A DNA stretch of 64,000 nt from DATLXU01 sp035575515 (lineage in GTDB: Bacteria; Acidobacteriota; Blastocatellia; UBA7656): contig DATLXU010000055.1 of assembly GCA_035575515.1 (NCBI GenBank), positions 1-64,000 on the forward strand. The letters are read 5' to 3'. Position 1 is the stretch's first letter; every line of letters begins with the position of its first letter. The notes beneath the pieces are model-generated. The model saw only the letters and a list, made by a program, of their open reading frames with translations. It was not told where the DNA came from and made no database searches. Positions 58,922 to 64,000 of this stretch are shown in pieces. The translations under genes and the position numbers were made by a program.

Positions 58922-59695
58922 TCAATTTGAGGAAGCCAGCAGGCGATTAAGCTCGTTGAGGCTCGATGCTTGAATCCCGGCTTCTCGCGTTTGAAGCATT
59001 CGGCATATCGCTCGATTAATCTCTTCGCCGCGCTCGTTATCAAACGGCTTGAGGACGAAGCCCAGTTGAAGCGGCTCGGCAACTCGTTCCATCCTTGCTC
59101 TGAGCCGCTCAGGTAAAGTCAATCTCAAAAAGATCGCGCCGCATCCCGTGTTTGCTTCGGCCTGCGCGTAAAGCGATTGAGTCTGTTCGGTCTTTTCGCC
59201 GGGCGCGGGCGGTGTTTTGCGCGCGGTGTCCTGAGTGGATTGCGCCAATTGTCCGAGTTGGCCTGTCGCTTCAGGTTTTTTGGTCTCGCGTCCCTGCTGT
59301 TGTTCTGCGGCTCTTTTCTCTTCTTCCTTCGATTTTTTCGCCTCTCTGGCGCTCGGCCAAGGATTCGCGACGTTTGCCATAACGCCTGCAATTGTCCCCG
59401 TCACTTTCTCGCGCGCCTGCGAGCCGCCTAAACTGAAATCACCAGTGAGGTGCAAACGCCCGTTGACCAAATCGGCTTTCGTTATCGTAAAAGAAAAATC
59501 CATCGCGCGCGCGCCTTGCCTGAACTGCCCCGTCACCGTTCGCCCGCGCATCTCTCCGTTGATGACCCGCAACGGCTCAATCCCGACGGACGCATCGGCG
59601 GCTGTCTTTTTCTTTGCGCTCGTTTGAGCTAATGAAACCGCCGAAGAAATCAGAATCGGAAGCGCAATCAGCAAAACCATTTTTCGATTCCGCAT
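58922..59695 (-). CDS. Secreted protein of unknown function
   Basis: The 257-residue protein has a signal peptide (MVLLIALPILISSAVSLAQ). A beta-rich part follows (about 38-110, VINGEMRGRTVTGQFRQGARAMDFSFTITKADLVNGRLHLTGDF). A charged, Gln/Lys/Pro-rich linker (about 118-170) leads to a helical C-terminal part with one Cys pair (TGCGAIF, AICRML). No family was recognised. The ribosome site region is GGGAGAAGAGAGT before the ATG. It lies 36 bases downstream of the GMC oxidoreductase on the same strand. Confidence 0.75.
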   Translation of the reverse strand: MRNRKMVLLIALPILISSAVSLAQTSAKKKTAADASVGIEPLRVINGEMRGRTVTGQFRQGARAMDFSFTITKADLVNGRLHLTGDFSLGGSQAREKVTGTIAGVMANVANPWPSAREAKKSKEEEKRAAEQQQGRETKKPEATGQLGQLAQSTQDTARKTPPAPGEKTEQTQSLYAQAEANTGCGAIFLRLTLPERLRARMERVAEPLQLGFVLKPFDNERGEEINRAICRMLQTREAGIQASSLNELNRLLASSN

Positions 59696-59731
59696 ACTCT
59701 CTTCTCCCGCGAAACTTTCAACGCCGACAGA

Positions 59732-61441
59732 TCACAATCGGCCCGCGCGATACTCTTCGGCAATGTAATCGCAGGCCCGCGCGGTTATCGCCATCATCGT
59801 GAGCGTCGGGTTTTGATTACCGCTCGACACGTAGCACGCGCCATCGGTGACGAAGAGATTCTTCACGTCGTGAGATTGATTGAATCTGTTCAACACAGAT
59901 TTCTTCGGGTCGTTGCCCATGCGCGCTGTGCCTACTTCGTGAATGAGAATGCCGGGCGTGGACGTAGGCCCATAACTCACCTGAATGTCTTTCGCGCCCG
60001 CTGCTTCAAGCATCTCTGCGGCTGTCTCTCCCATATCCCTGACCATTTCGCGTTCATTATCGCCGAAGGTCATCTCGATGTGAAGCACGGGTATCCCCCA
60101 CGCATCCACCACATCTTTGTCGAGGCTGACGTGATTTTCAAATCGCGCGAGGCACTCGCCAAATCCGCCAAGCCCTATGCCCCACGGATGATACTCGCGC
60201 ACAGCTTTTTTCAACGCAGAGCCGAATCCCGCAATCCCTTTCGCATGCTCCCAGAGCGGTTGGCCCGCTCCGCCCTGAAACCCGTAGCCGCGAATGAATC
60301 GCCCGTGCTTTGTCGTCAGGTTGCGGAAACGCGGGATGTAAATTCCATTTGCGCGCCCGTCCTGTTCCAGATGCTTCGCGTCAAGCATGGGCAAGCTGCC
60401 CGACGCTCCGCCTCCGCCGACGTGGTCCATCAGGTAATGACCCAGCACGCCTGAGCTATTGGCAATGCCATTGGGATAAAGTGTCGAGGTTGAATTGAGC
60501 ATGATGCGCGTTGATTCGAGCGTGCCCGCGCACAGCACGACGACCTTGCCGAACACTTCGCGGTGATTGCGTGTGACGGCATCAACGTAATGCACGCCTT
60601 TGGCTTTGCCCGTCTGCTTATCAACGATGATATTGCTTACGACCGCGTGCGGGATAAGCGTCATTCTTCCCGTGCGCGCCGCTGCCGGAAGCGTTGATGC
60701 GGGGCTGCTGTAATAAGACCTGGTCGTGCAGCCGCGGTCGCAGTGGCCGCACCAGTGACAGGCCGCGCGAGCATCGGGCGTGCCCTGATGAATGGGCTTC
60801 GTGAGTATCGCGCAGCGGCCAATGATGACGCGGCGGTGCGGGTCTCCCATTTTATCAACCGCTTTCTTCAGCACGACCTCGCCGCAAGTGAAGCTCATCG
60901 GCGGCAGGAAACGGCTATCAGGAAGCTGCGGCAGATTTTCGTAAGAGCCGCTTATGCCGATGAACTCTTCGACCTTGTCGTAATAAGGCGCGATCTCTTC
61001 ATAGCTGATGGGCCAGTCGTCGCCGTAGCCGTCGTGCGTCGCCGCTTTGAAATCGTAATTCGACAGCCGATAAGTCTGTCGGCCCCACGGGATGGAACGC
61101 CCGCCGACTTGACGCGAGCGAATCCAGTAGAAGGGCTTGTCGGGCGGCGTCGTGTATGGGTTCTCAAGATCGTTGACGAAGAACTGGCGGCCATACTCGT
61201 TGCACGCATAGCATTTGCTCTGAATGGGCTGCGTGCGCTGCATATCTGTTTGGTCGCCGAAGCCGCGAAACTTCAACTCATAAGGCCAGGTGTGCTCCGT
61301 GTAATCTTTCAAAGGGTCGAGCTTGCGCCCTGCTTCGAGCACTGCAACTTTCAAGCCTTTCTGGGTTAATTCTTTTGCGGCCCAGCCGCCCGTCGCGCCT
61401 GAGCCTACGATGATCGCGTCGTAAATTACCTGCCTGGCCAT
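59732..61441 (-). CDS. GMC-family oxidoreductase, gluconate/sorbitol dehydrogenase large-subunit type
   Basis: The 569-residue flavoprotein has the FAD-binding dinucleotide fold at the N-terminus (DAIIVGSGATGGWAAKEL, VAVLEAGR) and VVVLCAGTLESTRIML. The C-terminal GMC part has HEVGTARMGNDPKKSVLN and NPTLTMMAITARACD. A Cys cluster (CHWCGHCDRGCTT) sits in the middle and may bind metal or an Fe-S centre, as seen in related dehydrogenase subunits. There is no signal of its own; it would be exported with the Tat-tagged small subunit encoded upstream. AGGAGG lies next to the ATG. It probably oxidises a sugar or sugar acid at the membrane. Confidence 0.9.
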   Translation of the reverse strand: MARQVIYDAIIVGSGATGGWAAKELTQKGLKVAVLEAGRKLDPLKDYTEHTWPYELKFRGFGDQTDMQRTQPIQSKCYACNEYGRQFFVNDLENPYTTPPDKPFYWIRSRQVGGRSIPWGRQTYRLSNYDFKAATHDGYGDDWPISYEEIAPYYDKVEEFIGISGSYENLPQLPDSRFLPPMSFTCGEVVLKKAVDKMGDPHRRVIIGRCAILTKPIHQGTPDARAACHWCGHCDRGCTTRSYYSSPASTLPAAARTGRMTLIPHAVVSNIIVDKQTGKAKGVHYVDAVTRNHREVFGKVVVLCAGTLESTRIMLNSTSTLYPNGIANSSGVLGHYLMDHVGGGGASGSLPMLDAKHLEQDGRANGIYIPRFRNLTTKHGRFIRGYGFQGGAGQPLWEHAKGIAGFGSALKKAVREYHPWGIGLGGFGECLARFENHVSLDKDVVDAWGIPVLHIEMTFGDNEREMVRDMGETAAEMLEAAGAKDIQVSYGPTSTPGILIHEVGTARMGNDPKKSVLNRFNQSHDVKNLFVTDGACYVSSGNQNPTLTMMAITARACDYIAEEYRAGRL

Positions 61442-61457
61442 ACGCCTCCTGATTCAA

Positions 61458-61484
61458 AAGGGCGACCATTTGAGCGTCGCCCTT
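61458..61484 (-). terminator. Hairpin with T-run between small and large dehydrogenase subunits
   Basis: AAGGGCGAC pairs with GTCGCCCTT over nine bases around a nine-base loop, and on the minus strand the stem is followed by TTTT. It lies directly before the ribosome site of the GMC gene. It looks like a weak intrinsic terminator or attenuator that would lower large-subunit mRNA. Confidence 0.6.
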
Positions 61485-61567
61485 ATCGCTTATCAATTGC
61501 CTGGCCGCCGCGTTCCGGTGAGAGCGCATCTCGAAACGGCGTGACTCGCTCGGCTGCGCATTAATTC

Positions 61568-62176
61568 TTATTGCTGGTGCTCAGGGTGAGTGCAGCCGAC
61601 GAACTCTTTCAGGTAAGAGTTGCCCTTGTAGTGAAGCTCCTGGTGTATGCCTATCTCAGACGTGTAGTAGCCGTCAATCGTCGCGTTCTTTATCGTCCTG
61701 AAGAATCGCTCTTCTACAGTCTTCGGGTCGCGCTCGTTTCTGCTTATCTCTTTCAGCAGCTCGACCTGCTGCTCGACGCTCGCATCGGCGAAGCTCTTTG
61801 AGAATTTCTCGCGGCTCATCTTGTTTATCGCCGCCAAGCCTTCGCGCCATGTCTGCTTCACGACCTCAGGCGACTCGCTCACGATTAAATCAATGTATTC
61901 GCTGACGCGCGCCGCCTTCGCTCCGGGCGATGAATCGTCGGCAGGAATTATCCGCTCGCTCATTTCAATCACTGTGCGATTCTCTTCTTCATTAAAAAAC
62001 TTGAGCGGCTGAGCTTGCGGCCTTGCGGCCTTTTGCGCGGCGTGATGGATGTGCGCCATTTCGTCCTGAGCCGCCGCCTTTGAGCCGAGCACGGGCAGCG
62101 CAGCGATGACGCCCGCGCCAAGCCCTATGCCTTTAAGCGCGTCTCGTCGTGTGATGTTATCTTTCTGGTCTGACAT
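61568..62176 (-). CDS. Gluconate 2-dehydrogenase subunit 3-family protein, Tat-exported
   Basis: The 202-residue protein starts with a twin-arginine signal (ITRRDALKGIGLGAGVIAALPVLGSKAAAQ). The small-subunit domain follows (FFNEEENRTVIEMSERIIPADDSSPGAKAARVSEYIDLIVS ... FFRTIKNATIDGYYTSEIG). In the family this subunit binds the FAD-containing large subunit and carries it across the membrane. The large subunit is the next gene, 126 bases downstream. GGAGAG precedes the ATG. No cytochrome subunit is adjacent. Confidence 0.92.
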   Translation of the reverse strand: MSDQKDNITRRDALKGIGLGAGVIAALPVLGSKAAAQDEMAHIHHAAQKAARPQAQPLKFFNEEENRTVIEMSERIIPADDSSPGAKAARVSEYIDLIVSESPEVVKQTWREGLAAINKMSREKFSKSFADASVEQQVELLKEISRNERDPKTVEERFFRTIKNATIDGYYTSEIGIHQELHYKGNSYLKEFVGCTHPEHQQ

Positions 62177-62286
62177 TTTTCTCTCCGTTGTTTTAAGCCG
62201 ACAAAGCGGCCCTTTCTAAAGCATCGTTGCTGTTGGATTCGGTGATCAATCGTGAATGACAGTTCAACTTTATTCCAGACGAAAAA

Positions 62287-62312
62287 AAAGTCAAGCCGCC
62301 GCGCTTGACTTT
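62287..62312 (-). terminator. Intrinsic terminator on the minus strand between divergent genes
   Basis: AAAGTCAAG pairs with CTTGACTTT over nine bases around an eight-base loop, and on the minus strand the stem is followed by eight T. It has the form of a good Rho-independent terminator, but no minus-strand gene ends here. It lies in front of the small-subunit gene (start 62176) and could stop antisense transcription from the right or act as an attenuator in the leader. Confidence 0.65.
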
Positions 62313-62341
62313 GAATAGGAGAGCAAGTAATTTCGCGAGCT

Positions 62342-63457
62342 ATGAAAAAGAAACTGAATATCGCAATGATCGGCCATCGTTTCATGGGCAAAGCGCACAG
62401 CAACGCGTGGCGACAGGTCGCAAGGTTTTTCGACGCGCCATTCGAGCCTGTTATGAAAGTGGTCTGTGGCCGCGACGAAGCGGCTACGCGAAGCGCGGCC
62501 AGGCAGTACGGCTGGCAGGAGCATTCAACTTCGTGGCAAGAGGTCGTCGAGCGCGAAGACGTTGACCTGATAGACATATGCACGCCGGGCGATTCACATA
62601 AGCCAATAGCCATCGCTGCGGCTGAAGCCCGAAAGATCGTCTTCTGCGAGAAGCCGCTTGCAAACACGCTTGCGGAAGCCGAACAGATGCTCGATGCCGT
62701 TCGTCGCAACTCAGTAATTCACATGCTCTGTCACAACTATCGCCGCGCGCCTGCTGTGATGCTCGCAAAGCAACTCATTGACGAAGGTTGCATCGGCCAG
62801 ATTTATCATTATCGCGGCACGTACCTGCAAGATTGGATAGTTGATCCAGATTTTCCGCGAGTGTGGCGATTGGAAAAAGCCAGAGCCGGTTCGGGCGCGC
62901 TCGGAGACATTCTCTCGCACTCTTCGGACCTCGCGCGCTTTCTCGTCGGCGAAATCACGGAAGTCGCGGGACTGCTCAAGACTTTCATCACAGAGCGCCC
63001 GCTTCCTGGCACAAACGCGAAAGCTCCGGTTGATGTTGACGATGCGGCGTTGTCGCTTGTGCGATTTGAGAATGGCGCAATCGGCACAATCGAAGGGACG
63101 CGATTCGCGACGGGCCGAAAGAACTACAACCGCTTCGAGATTAACGGCAGCAAAGGCAGCCTCGCCTTCGACCTTGAGCGAATGAACGAGCTTGAGCTTT
63201 ACATTGAAGAAGGCCCGAACAGCGGCTTCAGAACTATTCTTGCGACAGACGCGAAGCACCCTTACTTCGGCGCGTGGTGGCCGCCCGGCCACATCATCGG
63301 CTACGAGCACACGTTCACTCACACGGTTTATGATCTGCTCGTAGCGATTGATAAGCAGGAGATTCCCGCGCCCAACTTCGAAGACGGCGTGCGCAACCAG
63401 CGGGCGCTCGACGCAATAGAGCGAGCTTCAGCTTCAGGCAAGTGGGAAAAAGTCTAA
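62342..63457 (+). CDS. Gfo/Idh/MocA-family sugar dehydrogenase
   Basis: The 371-residue NAD(P)-dependent oxidoreductase starts with IAMIGHRFMGKAHSNAW, where the middle Gly of the dinucleotide motif is Arg. EKPLANTLAEAEQMLDAV holds the catalytic Lys. The C-terminal domain has GTYLQDWIVDPDFPRVWR, AGSGALGDILSHSSDLARFLVG and PVDVDDAALSLVRFENG. These stretches are those of the subgroup containing bacterial levoglucosan dehydrogenase, by memory of that family. The substrate is probably a cyclic sugar or inositol. It converges with the unidentified gene on its right. Confidence 0.9.
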   Translation: MKKKLNIAMIGHRFMGKAHSNAWRQVARFFDAPFEPVMKVVCGRDEAATRSAARQYGWQEHSTSWQEVVEREDVDLIDICTPGDSHKPIAIAAAEARKIVFCEKPLANTLAEAEQMLDAVRRNSVIHMLCHNYRRAPAVMLAKQLIDEGCIGQIYHYRGTYLQDWIVDPDFPRVWRLEKARAGSGALGDILSHSSDLARFLVGEITEVAGLLKTFITERPLPGTNAKAPVDVDDAALSLVRFENGAIGTIEGTRFATGRKNYNRFEINGSKGSLAFDLERMNELELYIEEGPNSGFRTILATDAKHPYFGAWWPPGHIIGYEHTFTHTVYDLLVAIDKQEIPAPNFEDGVRNQRALDAIERASASGKWEKV

Positions 63458-63467
63458 AGCCTATCAC

Positions 63468-64000
63468 TCAGGAACGGTAGGCTTCGCGGCCACGGCCTTG
63501 AACCGGAATGCCCTGAGCCGGAAGCACCTCGTGCTGCAACGCGTACATGCACGCGGCGGCTTCATCAATCTTGCGGGTGAACGCGATTGAGCCTTTCAAG
63601 ATAGGCTTGAGCCGTTCCTTGTCCTGAATCCTCGCGGGCGGGTATTCGTGCTCAACCACCAGATGCGTGTTCGCAACGTCCAGCTTCAACAACTCGCGCG
63701 CGGCCAGTTGATGATCGAGCCAGTCAACCGTTCGGTTCTGCAAGTAAGCAAGCGGATCGTGACGCGCCGTGCCCGGCAATTCATGTTCAGCCAAGACCGT
63801 CTGCTTCAGCCATGCATTCGCCTGATCCGCAGGATTATCCGAAGGCTTGCCGTCAATCCAGTCGCCGCGCTGGATGGTCTGCCCGCCGTAGCCCCACGCG
63901 GCCACGCCTCGCGCATCAACGACCTGCCCTTTGACGTGGAAGCCGCCAATCAAAAAGTTGTAGCCCGTGTCTTTCAGGTATTGAAAGATTGAGCGCGTGT
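63468..64000 (-). CDS. Unidentified protein, 5' part beyond the window
   Basis: The reading frame is open to the right window edge, so only the last 177 codons are seen; an apparent TTG start at 63953 is internal. The visible part includes GYNFLIGGFHVKGQVVDARG, GGQTIQRGDWIDGKPSDNPADQ and the helical region LLKLDVANTHLVVEHEYPP. It is mixed alpha/beta and soluble. I do not recognise the family. It ends ten bases from the convergent sugar dehydrogenase. Confidence 0.7.
   Translation of the reverse strand, partial: TRSIFQYLKDTGYNFLIGGFHVKGQVVDARGVAAWGYGGQTIQRGDWIDGKPSDNPADQANAWLKQTVLAEHELPGTARHDPLAYLQNRTVDWLDHQLAARELLKLDVANTHLVVEHEYPPARIQDKERLKPILKGSIAFTRKIDEAAACMYALQHEVLPAQGIPVQGRGREAYRS

Noticed and set aside
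1..64000. CRISPR array, prophage or defence island
   Set aside because: No spaced direct repeats, cas genes, phage structural genes or restriction genes were seen.

Overview
The window most likely comes from a member of the Acidobacteriota, possibly Blastocatellia. The pointers are family content rather than a marker gene. There is a VWFA-related secreted protein of the acidobacterial type, a very large TonB-dependent receptor with an N-terminal carboxypeptidase-regulatory domain, a CRTAC1/ASPIC-UnbV protein, reaction-centre-type tetraheme and heptaheme c-type cytochromes, and many secreted TPR proteins. No rRNA or intact tRNA is present, so the placement is an inference.

Left part (1-13.6 kb): the 3' end of a CheR-PAS signalling protein, a PAS hybrid histidine kinase whose stop codon lies in the centre of a 62-bp perfect palindrome, a minor-pilin operon on the minus strand (fimT-pilV-pilW-pilX order), an R3H/AAA ATPase, a tetraheme cytochrome, an outer-membrane-like protein, and a dead IS630-family insertion. 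Just right of the insertion is the 3' half of a tRNA-Ser(GCU) with its terminator. This looks like the edge of an integrated element or a deletion.

Middle and right (13.8-63.5 kb): a large hemicellulose-utilisation region. A minus-strand run reads GH51 arabinofuranosidase, CE7-like esterase fused to an SGNH hydrolase, xylose isomerase, XylF, XylG, XylH and a GH31 alpha-xylosidase. A divergent plus-strand run reads SSS symporter, a small membrane protein, galactokinase, GH27 alpha-galactosidase, GH67 alpha-glucuronidase and xylulokinase. Further right are a ROK regulator, two GH3 enzymes, a TIM-barrel isomerase-like protein and a GH10 xylanase, with GH29 at the left edge. Together these could open acetylated glucuronoarabinoxylan and galactosylated or fucosylated side chains. 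They could import xylose by ABC or Na+-coupled transport and feed it through XylA and XylB to xylulose 5-phosphate, with galactose passing through GalM and GalK.

Inside this region (36.8-49.5 kb) sits a surface and redox block: two TPR proteins, a heptaheme cytochrome and a CRTAC1 protein in one minus-strand run, then a VWFA protein, a regulatory-domain TPR protein and the TonB receptor. The receptor has a clear promoter and a leader of about 300 nt. The right end holds a GMC oxidoreductase with its Tat-exported small subunit, a Gfo/Idh/MocA dehydrogenase and an unidentified gene cut by the window edge.

Repeats of note: heptanucleotide repeats with a CAGT core in three places (inside the pilX leader, and as inverted arms at 8.8 kb and between xylG and xylH), and several strong hairpins between genes.
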